This document shows positions 31,698 through 39,470 of a stretch of DNA of 64,000 bases, piece after piece (position 1 is the stretch's first letter; each line of letters begins with the position of its first letter). This stretch comes from Clostridia bacterium (GTDB taxonomy: Bacteria > Bacillota > Clostridia > Oscillospirales > CAG-382), in contig JAFTIR010000002.1 of the NCBI GenBank assembly GCA_017456765.1, forward strand, positions 1 through 64,000, written 5' to 3'. Under the pieces are notes generated by a model. That model saw only the letters and a program-made list of their open reading frames with translations, was not told where the DNA came from and did no database searches. A program made the position numbers and the translations under genes.

Positions 31698-33353
31698 TTG
31701 GCAAAAGCAAAGGGCCAGACACTTATGTTCGGCGCTATTATTCTCATGATTTCAAACATTGTTGTAAAACTTATCGGTGCATTTTTGCGTATACCTTTAA
31801 CCAATATTATCGGGGTTGAGGGTATGGCGTATTACAATGCGGCGTACAGTATATATGTTACTTTTTATACGGTATCAACGGCAGGTATTCCCGTTGCGGT
31901 CTCGAGAATGATTGCAACTGCAAATTCTGTCGGAAAGCACAGGGAAATTAAGAGAATATTCAAGGTTGCGTATTATCTGTTTTTTGTTATTGGCGTTGCA
32001 GGAACTGCTATCATGATGATTTTTTCAAAGAAATTTGCCTCATCCATGCCCGATGCACACCTTGCAATACTTGCAATTGCTCCTACCATTTTCTTTATCT
32101 GTCTTTCCTCTGCCTACCGCGGCTATTTTCAAGGGCTTCAGAATATGACCCCCACTGCCGTATCGCAGGTAATTGAGGCTGTGGCAAAATTCGGAATAGG
32201 TATAATTGCCGCCCTATATTTCACAAAAAATAACTATCCCATTCATGTTGTTGCGGCATACGTAATACTTGGTGTTACCGTCGGTGTATTTCTCGGAGTT
32301 GTTTACGGTGCGATAACTAAGGCAATGTTTACTTCATCTTCTCAGTATAAGGAAATTTCTGCCTCGGGTTCTGATGATTGCCGTTCTTCAAGGTCTATTC
32401 TCAAGGAGCTTATACTTATTGCCGTTCCTATTACACTTGCATCCTCAATTATGGGACTTACCAATATTGTTGATACAATGCTTTTCCCGAGCGGCCTTCA
32501 GACATCGGGACTTTCTGAAAAGGCTGCAACATCATTCTACGGCACTTATACCTCGATGGTATATCCGCTGTTTAACCTCATTCCTCCGTTTATTTATACC
32601 TTTGCTATAAGCGCAATTCCTGCCATCTCCTCGGCAATTGTCGTAAATGACAGACGAAAGGCTTCAAAGGATATTGAATCAGCATTCAGAAACTGCGCTC
32701 TTATTGCAATACCCAGTGCAATAGGTCTTGCTTCTCTTTCAAAAAGAGTTATTTCATTTCTTTTTGATAATGAAGCTATAAATATGGGTGGCAATTCTGT
32801 AGTTTATGCCGTTGATATTGCGGCGCCTGCGTTGTCGGTGGTAGCTGTCGGCATACTGTTTTTGGGTGTTATTTCCATTACAAATGCCGTGCTTCAGGCG
32901 TGCAAGGCGGAGAAATATACAATTATTTCCACAACATTCGGAATTGTCGTTAAAATCATCGGCACATATTTCTTGTCGAGAATTTCCGGCTTCGGGCTTC
33001 TCGGTGCGGCGCTTTCAACCGTTCTTTGCTACTTCACAATTATGTGCCTTAACCTTTTCTTTATGTACACAAAAACCGGCTTTGCAATCAAGGCATCAAG
33101 TGTGTTTATAAAGCCGCTTGTTTCGGGTGTTCTTTGCGGAATTTCTGCAATTGGGGTTTCTTACCTTGTTGGCAAGACACCCTTCTATGGCAGAATTGGA
33201 ACGCTTCTTTCTATAGGTGCTGCGGTGGTAGTATATGTTGTTTCTCTTGTTGCACTCAAAGGCCTTAACAGATACGATGTTATGATGATGCCGAAGGGCG
33301 AAAAAATCTGTGCTGTGCTTGACAGGTTCGGTCTACTTGATAAAGGTGAATAG
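31698..33353 (+). CDS. Polysaccharide/lipid flippase, MOP superfamily (SpoVB/MurJ-like)
   Basis: A 551-residue membrane protein with about 14 helices and the MOP-family motifs 'GVEGMAYYNAAYSIY' near residue 35 and 'YRGYFQGLQNMTPTAVSQ'. It is closest to the Firmicute SpoVB/YtgP group that flips lipid-linked glycan precursors, including lipid II. TTG at 31698 is preferred, with AAAGGTG six bases upstream, over the GTG inside that site. It is followed by mazG, as in many Clostridia. Confidence 0.88.
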   Translation: MAKAKGQTLMFGAIILMISNIVVKLIGAFLRIPLTNIIGVEGMAYYNAAYSIYVTFYTVSTAGIPVAVSRMIATANSVGKHREIKRIFKVAYYLFFVIGVAGTAIMMIFSKKFASSMPDAHLAILAIAPTIFFICLSSAYRGYFQGLQNMTPTAVSQVIEAVAKFGIGIIAALYFTKNNYPIHVVAAYVILGVTVGVFLGVVYGAITKAMFTSSSQYKEISASGSDDCRSSRSILKELILIAVPITLASSIMGLTNIVDTMLFPSGLQTSGLSEKAATSFYGTYTSMVYPLFNLIPPFIYTFAISAIPAISSAIVVNDRRKASKDIESAFRNCALIAIPSAIGLASLSKRVISFLFDNEAINMGGNSVVYAVDIAAPALSVVAVGILFLGVISITNAVLQACKAEKYTIISTTFGIVVKIIGTYFLSRISGFGLLGAALSTVLCYFTIMCLNLFFMYTKTGFAIKASSVFIKPLVSGVLCGISAIGVSYLVGKTPFYGRIGTLLSIGAAVVVYVVSLVALKGLNRYDVMMMPKGEKICAVLDRFGLLDKGE

Positions 33354-33354
33354 A

Positions 33355-34059
33355 ATGGAAAACGCTAAAAATATAATTAAGAATTTACTTGAAAAAAGCG
33401 AATATAATTTTGATGACTTGTGCAGGCTTGTGTATGTACTGCGTTCCGAGGATGGCTGTCCTTGGGACAGGGAGCAGACAAATAAGTCAATACGCAACTG
33501 TTTCATTGATGAAACATATGAGTTTATTGAGGGACTTGACAGAGAGGACGATAAACTCATGTGTGAGGAGCTTGGAGATGTTCTTTTCCAGATTATCTTT
33601 CACTCTGACATAAAGAGAGATAACAAGTGTTTTGATATAAACGATGTAATTGACGGAATATGCAAAAAAATGATACTCAGGCATCCCCATGTGTTTGGCA
33701 CAGTTAATGTGGAGAATTCCGCAGAGGTTCTTGTCAACTGGGAGAACATAAAGAATCACGAAAAGCAGAGAAAAACTCCGTATGAGCAGCTTGACAGTGT
33801 ATCAAAGGCGCTTCCGTCGCTTATGCGTGCCCAGAAGCTGCAGTCAAAGGCTGCAAAATGCGGTCTTTTGGAAAAGGCAGATTTTGAAGAGTCTGTTAAA
33901 AATGCAAATAGAGCATTGTCCGCACTTAAAGAGAGCGGAAATTCAGAGGATTTAGGAAAGCTACTGTTCAGTATTACTCAGATTGCAGACAGTATGGATG
34001 TTGAAGCAGAAGAAATACTATATATTGAAAATGACAATTTTATAAAGAAATTTGAATAA
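33355..34059 (+). CDS. mazG: Nucleoside triphosphate pyrophosphohydrolase MazG
   Basis: A 234-residue all-alpha NTP pyrophosphohydrolase. The metal motif 'EETYEFIEGL'-like (here 'DETYEFIEGL'), 'EELGDVLFQIIFHS' (ExxD) and 'ILRHPHVFG' mark the MazG fold. It hydrolyses dNTPs and other NTPs to monophosphates, a sanitising function; it may also touch ppGpp levels. The ATG is two bases after the flippase stop, with AAAGGTG upstream. It is the last gene of the cdaA block; a weak A/T hairpin near 34092-34120 may end transcription. Confidence 0.9.
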   Translation: MENAKNIIKNLLEKSEYNFDDLCRLVYVLRSEDGCPWDREQTNKSIRNCFIDETYEFIEGLDREDDKLMCEELGDVLFQIIFHSDIKRDNKCFDINDVIDGICKKMILRHPHVFGTVNVENSAEVLVNWENIKNHEKQRKTPYEQLDSVSKALPSLMRAQKLQSKAAKCGLLEKADFEESVKNANRALSALKESGNSEDLGKLLFSITQIADSMDVEAEEILYIENDNFIKKFE

Positions 34060-34179
34060 TACTTGCAGCTCTTATGGTAAATCAAACAACAAATCACCCC
34101 AAAATGCCGATTTTTTTGTGTTAAATTGTAAATAAATGGTAAAAATCTCTCATATTTTGCATTTTTGCAAAAATAGTTC

Positions 34180-34207
34180 TTGCATTTTTGGGATTAAATG
34201 GTATACT
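34180..34207 (+). promoter_or_regulatory. Promoter of hup
   Basis: TTGCAT (34180-34185) and TATACT (34202-34207) are 16 bases apart, 35 bases before the HU start. Confidence 0.65.
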
Positions 34208-34242
34208 ATATATGTAAATCAAATTTTAAAGGAGATTTAAAC

Positions 34243-34527
34243 ATGAACAAGACAGAACTCACTTCCGCAGTAGCTGCTAAGGCAGGTCTTACTAAGGAAC
34301 AGGCTGCTAACGCAGTTAACGCAGTTTTCGGCGCAATGACAGACGCACTCGCTAAGGGTGACAAGATTCAGCTCGTTGGCTTTGGTACTTTCTCCGTAAA
34401 GTATCGTGCTGCTAAGGAATCCAAGAACCCCAGAACAGGCGAAAAGATCAAGGTTCCCGCAACATACCGTCCTGCTTTCTCTGCAGGCAAGAGCCTTAAG
34501 GAAATTGTTGCAAAGTACAAGGGTTAA
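34243..34527 (+). CDS. hup: DNA-binding protein HU
   Basis: A 94-residue HU with the usual start 'MNKTELTSAVA', the helical dimer body and the DNA-wrapping arm ending in 'NPRTGEKIKVPATYRPAFSA'. It compacts the nucleoid. AAAGGAG precedes ATG 34243. Its codon use is strongly biased to a few codons, as expected of a highly expressed gene. It opens the hup-rqcP-yabP-yabQ-divIC cluster known from Bacillus. Confidence 0.97.
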   Translation: MNKTELTSAVAAKAGLTKEQAANAVNAVFGAMTDALAKGDKIQLVGFGTFSVKYRAAKESKNPRTGEKIKVPATYRPAFSAGKSLKEIVAKYKG

Positions 34528-34549
34528 TTTTATTTAAGGTTTTATTCAG

Positions 34550-34620
34550 AGGACTGTCCAGTACTCAACATCTTCGGAGCCCTGCGGTTTCCGTGATGCC
34601 GGGGTGGACAGTCCTTTGAA
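34550..34620 (+). terminator. Long hairpin after hup (terminator or structured RNA)
   Basis: AGGACTGTCCA (34550-34560) pairs perfectly with TGGACAGTCCT (34605-34615) over 11 bp, enclosing a 44-base loop that itself folds: CATC/GATG, then CGGA/TCCG, then CC/GG around CTGC. It is followed by TTGAATTTT. This is far larger than a normal terminator and could be a processed small RNA or an mRNA-stabilising end. Confidence 0.6.
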
Positions 34621-34635
34621 TTTTGTGGTGATTAT

Positions 34636-34878
34636 ATGAGATTGGATAAATATTTAAAGGTTTCAAGACTTATAAAGCGCAGGACCGTTGCAAATGATGC
34701 CTGCGATGCACAGCACATCTCTGTCAACGGCAAAATTGCCAAGGCGTCCTATGACGTAAAAGAAGGGGATATTATTGAAATCACCTTCGGAGAAAAGACT
34801 CTGAAGGTTCGTGTTATCAATGTAAAGGAACACGTCAATAAAAATGAAGCCGCAGAGCTTTATGAGGCTCTGAATTAG
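34636..34878 (+). CDS. rqcP: S4-domain ribosome quality control protein RqcP
   Basis: An 80-residue single S4 domain with 'MRLDKYLKVSRLIKRRTVA' and 'ISVNGKIAKASYDVKEGDII'. RqcP (YabO/Hsp15-like) binds stalled 50S-peptidyl-tRNA and helps RqcH add alanine tails. Its place between hup and yabP is the same as in Bacillus subtilis. It ends with TAG, which shows that TAG acts as a stop in this genome. Confidence 0.92.
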   Translation: MRLDKYLKVSRLIKRRTVANDACDAQHISVNGKIAKASYDVKEGDIIEITFGEKTLKVRVINVKEHVNKNEAAELYEALN

Positions 34879-34938
34879 TTCTACTTTAACGCATACTTGC
34901 ATATTTTTTATTATAAAATATTTGCGGTAGGTGATAGA

Positions 34939-35226
34939 ATGTCGGAATTTAACGATTGCAAGGCTCAGAATGTAATTCTGAAAGACAGAAGTGAAATTAA
35001 AATTTCCGGTATTGCATCGGTTGACAGCTTTGATGAATACAGAATATGTGCGACCTGCCAGGATGGGGTTGCGGTTATTGTTGACGGCGTTAACCTTACA
35101 ATCAAAGAAGTAAATCTTGATAGCTGTTATGTAGAAGCGAACGGCGATATTCAGGGATTTTTCTATGATACAAGAAGCGGTGGCAATAAGGGTGGCTTTC
35201 TTAAGACCCTTTTTATGAGGAAATGA
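34939..35226 (+). CDS. yabP: Sporulation protein YabP
   Basis: A 95-residue protein with the YabP/YqfC fold, seen in 'SEIKISGIASVDSFDEY' and a late 'GFFYDTR'. It is needed for spore cortex and coat formation and is made in the mother cell. TAGGTG precedes ATG 34939. The stop overlaps yabQ by four bases. Its presence suggests that the organism can sporulate. Confidence 0.8.
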   Translation: MSEFNDCKAQNVILKDRSEIKISGIASVDSFDEYRICATCQDGVAVIVDGVNLTIKEVNLDSCYVEANGDIQGFFYDTRSGGNKGGFLKTLFMRK

Positions 35227-35711
35227 ATATATTCTATCCTCCTCAGCAGGAAAAAGTGTTTTTTGTAATGCTTGTTATGGGCATTATATTGGGAATGTTG
35301 TATGACGTTTTCAGAGTGAAACGACGATTGTTCGGCTCAAATGCTCCTATTCTGTTTTTTGACGATTTAATCTTTTCAATACTGGCGCTGACTTGCTTTC
35401 TGTTTACCGTTTTTCTTACAAATAACGGAATTTTCAGGTGGTTTGAGGTATTCTTTTGTCTCGTTGGCTTTTGCCTTTATTCGGCTACAATTTCCAAAGT
35501 AGTTATTGCAATTTTCTTTTGGGCTGCTGATTTACTGCGTGCAGTTGTTAAAAAAATCATATATATCATGTTTTATCCGGTGAGATTTGCATTTAAGTCG
35601 GTTTGTTCTTTAATGAAGCCTGTTATAAATATGTATAACAATAAACGTACAGAGTATAAAATTGTGAGTTGCTATAGTAAACTTACATCAATAGGGAAGT
35701 GTTTAGAATGA
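35223..35711 (+). CDS. yabQ: Spore cortex protein YabQ
   Basis: A 162-residue membrane protein with an N-terminal 'QQEKVFFVMLVMGIILGMLYDVFRV', split here as 'GIILGMLYDVFRV', and four helices, matching YabQ. It localises to the forespore outer membrane and is required for the cortex. It overlaps divIC as ATGA, the usual neighbour. Confidence 0.85.
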   Translation: MNIFYPPQQEKVFFVMLVMGIILGMLYDVFRVKRRLFGSNAPILFFDDLIFSILALTCFLFTVFLTNNGIFRWFEVFFCLVGFCLYSATISKVVIAIFFWAADLLRAVVKKIIYIMFYPVRFAFKSVCSLMKPVINMYNNKRTEYKIVSCYSKLTSIGKCLE

Positions 35712-35998
35712 AAAACGAAAAGGTCACAAAACGCATATTGCCGAGCTTTTTAATCGGTATTGTGGTTATTGTAATTGTAGTCCTGCTTCTTGTTGTGGCA
35801 ATCAGAAGTCTTATCAAGAGCAATTAGCTTTCAAAGGAGCTTTAAGCTTGCGAAAAAGAGTTGGTTGAGGTTGAAAATGAAAACCAACGCTTAAAAAATG
35901 AGCTTTCAAAAGAGCTTGATGAGGAAACAATTATCAAAATAGCAGGTGATGATCTCGGACTTGTTGACCCTGATGCAGAATACTATTACAGTGATTAG
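35708..35998 (+). pseudogene. divIC: divIC (FtsB-type septum initiator) with two in-frame stops
   Basis: From ATG 35708 the frame gives a DivIC-like protein: a basic start, one transmembrane helix ('VVIVIVVLLLVVAIRSL'), a coiled coil ('KELVEVENENQRLKNELSKEL') and the 'IIKIAGDDLGLV' C-terminal motif. It is interrupted by TAG at 35825-35827 (codon 40) and TAA at 35843-35845 (codon 46). Both lie at the start of the coiled coil and the frame is otherwise intact to TAG 35998, for 96 residues if read through. The expected codons are CAG/CAA or GAA, one base change each. DivIC helps recruit late divisome proteins. A paralogue elsewhere, or base errors in the assembly, are the main alternatives. Confidence 0.85.
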
Positions 35999-36007
35999 GC
36001 GGTAAAT

Positions 36008-36853
36008 ATGAGGATTATAAATACTTTGGAAATCGAAAAAGCAGTCGAAAAGCTGTTTATAGAGGCTAACTATACATTGCCGCAGTCTCTTTGTGAATGT
36101 ATAAATAATGCAAAGAACGGTGAAAATTCTGCGGTTGCAAAAAGTATCCTTGAAAAGCTGGAGGAAAATATAATTGCAGCATCCGAGACCAATGTACCAA
36201 TATGTCAGGACACGGGAATGGCGGTGCTGTTTGCGGAAATCGGCGAAGAAGTGAGCCTTTCAGGCAAGAGCTTTGAGCAAGCGGTAAACGACGGCGTTAA
36301 AAATGCATATATCAACGGTTATCTCAGAAAGTCTGTCGTCCGTGACCCACTTTTCGGAAGAGTCAACACCGATGACAACACTCCGGCGATTATCCATACC
36401 CGCATTGTTAAGGGCGATAAAATCAAACTAACAGCCGCTCCAAAAGGGTTTGGCAGCGAAAATATGAGTGCAGTAAAAATGTTTACGCCCTCCGCAACGC
36501 CTGATGATATTGTTGATTTCGTAGTTGACACGGTAAAAAAGGCAGGCGGAAATCCTTGTCCTCCAATAGTTGTCGGGGTTGGTATCGGCGGAAACTTTGA
36601 ATATTGCGCGTATCTTTCGAAAAAGGCTCTGACGCGTGATGTTAATGTAAGAAACGGCGATGACAACTACGCAAAACTTGAGGGAGAAATGTTAAGTCGC
36701 ATAAACGAGCTTGACATAGGCCCTCAGGGCTTCGGCGGAAAAACAACCGCCCTTGCAGTCAATATTGAAACATATCCAACGCACATTGCGGGTCTTCCGT
36801 GTGCCGTAAATATTGGCTGTCATGTCACTCGTCATGCAAGCTGTATAATATAA
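36008..36853 (+). CDS. fumA: Class I fumarate hydratase, alpha subunit
   Basis: A 281-residue protein of the Fe-S hydro-lyase alpha family. Three cluster cysteines are visible: 'PICQDTGM' near residue 66, 'GGNPCPP' near 187 and 'NIGCHVTRHA' near 272. With a separate beta subunit it hydrates fumarate to malate; L(+)-tartrate dehydratase has the same build. No beta gene follows; a terminator comes directly after, so the partner must be elsewhere. Confidence 0.9.
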   Translation: MRIINTLEIEKAVEKLFIEANYTLPQSLCECINNAKNGENSAVAKSILEKLEENIIAASETNVPICQDTGMAVLFAEIGEEVSLSGKSFEQAVNDGVKNAYINGYLRKSVVRDPLFGRVNTDDNTPAIIHTRIVKGDKIKLTAAPKGFGSENMSAVKMFTPSATPDDIVDFVVDTVKKAGGNPCPPIVVGVGIGGNFEYCAYLSKKALTRDVNVRNGDDNYAKLEGEMLSRINELDIGPQGFGGKTTALAVNIETYPTHIAGLPCAVNIGCHVTRHASCII

Positions 36854-36858
36854 AAACG

Positions 36859-36888
36859 AAAGGTGAGCAAGTCGGCTCACCTTTTTTG
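36859..36888 (+). terminator. Terminator after fumA
   Basis: A 10-bp stem AAAGGTGAGC/GCTCACCTTT with a 6-base loop, followed by TTTG. Confidence 0.85.
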
Positions 36889-36919
36889 TGAATATATTGT
36901 AATTTTGCACAAAAAACTA

Positions 36920-36948
36920 TTTACAAATACAATATATTGTGGTATTAT
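36920..36948 (+). promoter_or_regulatory. Promoter of hpf with spacer palindrome
   Basis: TTTACA (36920-36925) and TATTAT (36943-36948) are 17 bases apart. The spacer contains the perfect palindrome ACAATATATTGT (36929-36940), a possible operator for a repressor that would occlude RNA polymerase. Confidence 0.65.
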
Positions 36949-37002
36949 GTACATAGAGTAGGGGAATCCCTACTACAAATAATCGCACAGGAGGACAAAT
37001 GT

Positions 37003-37521
37003 ATGAAGATTACAATTGTAGGAAGAAAGTTTCACGTTACTGACGACCTTAAAGAAAAGGTTGAGAAGAAACTGTCGAAGTTTGATAAGTTCTTCAGCGA
37101 CGAAGCTACGGCGAACGTGACCATGCGTTCGCAGAAGAATGATGAAATTCTTGAAATTACGATTTTCTATAAAGGAACAATGTTCCGTTCCGAAACCTCT
37201 GATAAAGAAATTGAAAATGCTCTCGATAAGGCGGTTGACATTATTGAGAGACAGATAAGAAAGAATAAAACAAGACTTGAAAAGAAGTTCAAGACAGGTG
37301 CTTTTGAGGCAATTCCCATTGAGGAAGCTGAGGATGAAATCAAGATTACAAAAACAAAGCAGTTTGTGATTTCTCCAATGAGCGTTGAAGAAGCGGTGCT
37401 CCAGATGAATCTTCTCGGTCACTCCTTCTTCCTCTTCTTGAATGAAGAAAATGACAGTGTAAATCTCGTTTACAAAAAAGCCAACGACGAATACGGTGTT
37501 ATTGAACCGGTACTTGAATAA
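37003..37521 (+). CDS. hpf: Ribosome hibernation promoting factor, long form
   Basis: A 172-residue long-form HPF. The N-terminal 100 residues bind the 30S decoding region ('MKITIVGRKFHVTDDLKEKV'), a linker follows, and the C-terminal domain with 'KTKQFVISPMSVEEAVLQM' dimerises 30S subunits to make 100S ribosomes in stationary phase. ATG 37003 is behind AGGAGG; the frame upstream is the promoter. Confidence 0.95.
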   Translation: MKITIVGRKFHVTDDLKEKVEKKLSKFDKFFSDEATANVTMRSQKNDEILEITIFYKGTMFRSETSDKEIENALDKAVDIIERQIRKNKTRLEKKFKTGAFEAIPIEEAEDEIKITKTKQFVISPMSVEEAVLQMNLLGHSFFLFLNEENDSVNLVYKKANDEYGVIEPVLE

Positions 37522-37532
37522 AGACTTGATTA

Positions 37533-37560
37533 AGCCTGCGGTTTATCCGCAGGCTGTTTT
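37533..37560 (+). terminator. Hairpin between hpf and the PHP gene
   Basis: AGCCTGCGG/CCGCAGGCT, a perfect 9-bp stem with a TTTAT loop, then GTTTTGGAGG. The short T-tract runs straight into the ribosome site of the next gene, so it may be a partial terminator or an RNA end that separates expression of the two genes. Confidence 0.6.
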
Positions 37561-37570
37561 GGAGGAATCT

Positions 37571-38374
37571 ATGAAATTTGCATTTGACCACGACCTACAT
37601 ATCCATTCCCACCTTTCAATCTGCTCCACCGACGAGGGACAGACGCCTGCGGCACTTCTCGAATACGCAAAACACAATAACCTAAAGCAAATATGTGTTA
37701 CCGACCATTACTGGGACAGTGCAGTACCTTGCAATACGGGTGTAAACTGGTGGTATGAAAAGCAGAATTTTGAGCATATATCGTCTGACTTGCCTTTGCC
37801 GAAGGCGGAGGGGGTCGATTTTCTCTTCGGGTGTGAGGCTGACATGGACAGCGACAATAGAATAGGGCTACCTAAATCAAGATATGATGATTTTGACTTT
37901 ATTATAGTTTCAACAACACATTTTCACCACATGTGCGGCGAAAAATGGGAGGATATAAGCCACGAGGGGGTTGCAAGGCGCTGGTTTGACAGAATGTACG
38001 CAGTTCTTGACTCGGATTTACCCTTTCATAAGGTAGGAATTGCGCATCCCGCGTGTAAGCTCATGAACAGAGCCTCTCGCGAGGATTATCTTCTGACACT
38101 CGATGCTATGAGTGATGAAGCGCTATATAGAGTATATAAAAAAGCGGCAGAGGTAGGCGTCGGCATTGAACTCAATTCGGACGACTTTAAATTTGATGAA
38201 AACGAAGCAGACAGAATTTTAAGGATGTTCAAGATTGCAAAGGACTGCGGTTGTAAATTCTATCTCGGCTCGGATGCCCACACAAGGGGAGGCTTCAACG
38301 GAAAGAATGAGGCGTTTGAAGGAATCATAACTCTCCTTGACCTCAGGGAATGTGATAAATTTCATATAAGATAA
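37571..38374 (+). CDS. PHP-domain metal-dependent phosphoesterase
   Basis: A 267-residue PHP protein with metal-site motifs 'DLHIHSHLSICS' at the N-terminus, 'CVTDHYW', 'GCEADMD', 'VSTTHFHH', and 'YLGSDAHTRG' at the end. The set matches histidinol-phosphatase-like PHP enzymes but the gene has no histidine context, so substrate is open. ATG 37571 has GGAGG. It runs into a strong terminator. Confidence 0.85.
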   Translation: MKFAFDHDLHIHSHLSICSTDEGQTPAALLEYAKHNNLKQICVTDHYWDSAVPCNTGVNWWYEKQNFEHISSDLPLPKAEGVDFLFGCEADMDSDNRIGLPKSRYDDFDFIIVSTTHFHHMCGEKWEDISHEGVARRWFDRMYAVLDSDLPFHKVGIAHPACKLMNRASREDYLLTLDAMSDEALYRVYKKAAEVGVGIELNSDDFKFDENEADRILRMFKIAKDCGCKFYLGSDAHTRGGFNGKNEAFEGIITLLDLRECDKFHIR

Positions 38375-38378
38375 TGTA

Positions 38379-38406
38379 AGAGCAGGCAAAGCCTGCTCTG
38401 TTTTTT
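38379..38406 (+). terminator. Terminator after the PHP gene
   Basis: A 9-bp stem AGAGCAGGC/GCCTGCTCT with an AAA loop, followed by GTTTTTT, at the convergent junction with coaD. Confidence 0.88.
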
Positions 38407-38893
38407 ATCCTTTGATTATACCAAGAAGAAGTTCGGCATTGGGAACGAGTCCCGAAACATCCGCGCCGCCGTTAAGAAGCATACGCACAACAGTTGAGCT
38501 GACATCGGCATACTCCTTATTGCATGGAAGATACATGGTTTCAAAATCTCTTCCATGAAGCTTTCGTGAAAGAAGCATGTTAGTTCCTGCCATGCTTTCT
38601 TCATACTGATAGTCCTTATCGTTTCTTATGCCTTTAACGCACACGTCAATATCGTTTGCACTTGCAAAGTCAACGAGTAATCCGTCGTCAATTGCAACCC
38701 TTACGTTGTGGAGTTTTTTTACTGCATCCTCAACAAGGAGAGCTCTCTTTTCGGAGCAAAGCATATAATTCTTTGATGAATTTCGTGATACAAGTACAAC
38801 GACCTCATCAAAAAGAGCCGCCGTTCTCTTTATTATATCAAGGTGTCCGACTGTTATGGGGTCATAGCTGCCCGGAATCAAAGCTCTACTCAT
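38405..38893 (-). CDS. coaD: Phosphopantetheine adenylyltransferase
   Basis: A 162-residue enzyme of normal length with the nucleotidyltransferase motif 'GSYDPITVGHLD' and the late 'VSSTVVR'. It makes dephospho-CoA from 4'-phosphopantetheine and ATP. It overlaps rsmD by eight bases; rsmD-coaD is a widespread pair. Confidence 0.97.
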   Translation of the reverse strand: MSRALIPGSYDPITVGHLDIIKRTAALFDEVVVLVSRNSSKNYMLCSEKRALLVEDAVKKLHNVRVAIDDGLLVDFASANDIDVCVKGIRNDKDYQYEESMAGTNMLLSRKLHGRDFETMYLPCNKEYADVSSTVVRMLLNGGADVSGLVPNAELLLGIIKG

Positions 38894-39470
38894 CTGCTTT
38901 TTCCTCGCTTTCCACTTCGTTATAGGTAAACATTGTTATAAATACCTTGCCGTATCTGTATTTTTTCTTAAAGTTAAGAGTGTATACCTTTTCGCCGTCC
39001 TCGCAGAAATCAACATTAGTCTCGCAAACAACAATTGCGCCGTCATTGAGGATGTTTGCTCTTACGAGTTTCTTTAAGATTTCAGCCTTCATATCCTTGG
39101 CATAGGGTGGGTCAAGGAACACAAGGACAAATTTTTCCTTATTTGTGGCGGATTTTAAATACTCACTGTAGTCCATTCTTGAAATTCTGCACTGCTTCAT
39201 AAGGCCTGTGTTTTTTGCGTTTTGCTTTATAATTTCAACGGCTTCAACACTTGCATCTATAAGCACCACACTGTCTGCACCGCGGCTCACTGCTTCAAGA
39301 CCAATCTGTCCACAGCCAGAAAACAGGTCGAGAACACGTCTTCCTGCAATATCAAATTGTATTGCGCTGAACATTCCTTCCTTGACTCGCTCGATTGTAG
39401 GGCGTGTTATTTCTTCACCCGGAAGTGTGACAAGTGCCTTTCTGTTTGCTTTTCCTGCAATTATTCTCAT
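38886..39470 (-). CDS. rsmD: 16S rRNA (guanine966-N2)-methyltransferase
   Basis: A 194-residue methyltransferase with 'MRIIAGKANRK' at the start, the SAM motif 'VLDLFSGCGQIGLEA' and the catalytic 'LDPPYAKD' (DPPY). It methylates G966 in assembled 30S particles. It overlaps uvrC by four bases. Confidence 0.96.
   Translation of the reverse strand: MRIIAGKANRKALVTLPGEEITRPTIERVKEGMFSAIQFDIAGRRVLDLFSGCGQIGLEAVSRGADSVVLIDASVEAVEIIKQNAKNTGLMKQCRISRMDYSEYLKSATNKEKFVLVFLDPPYAKDMKAEILKKLVRANILNDGAIVVCETNVDFCEDGEKVYTLNFKKKYRYGKVFITMFTYNEVESEEKADE

Noticed and set aside
34092..34120. Terminator after mazG
   Set aside because: Only a weak five-base A/T-rich stem precedes the T-run, so it was not listed as a feature.
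15867..35998. Genome-wide reassignment of TAG/TAA to explain stops in carA and divIC
   Set aside because: rqcP, uxaB and rluB end at TAG and many genes at TAA exactly where the next gene begins, so these are ordinary stops.
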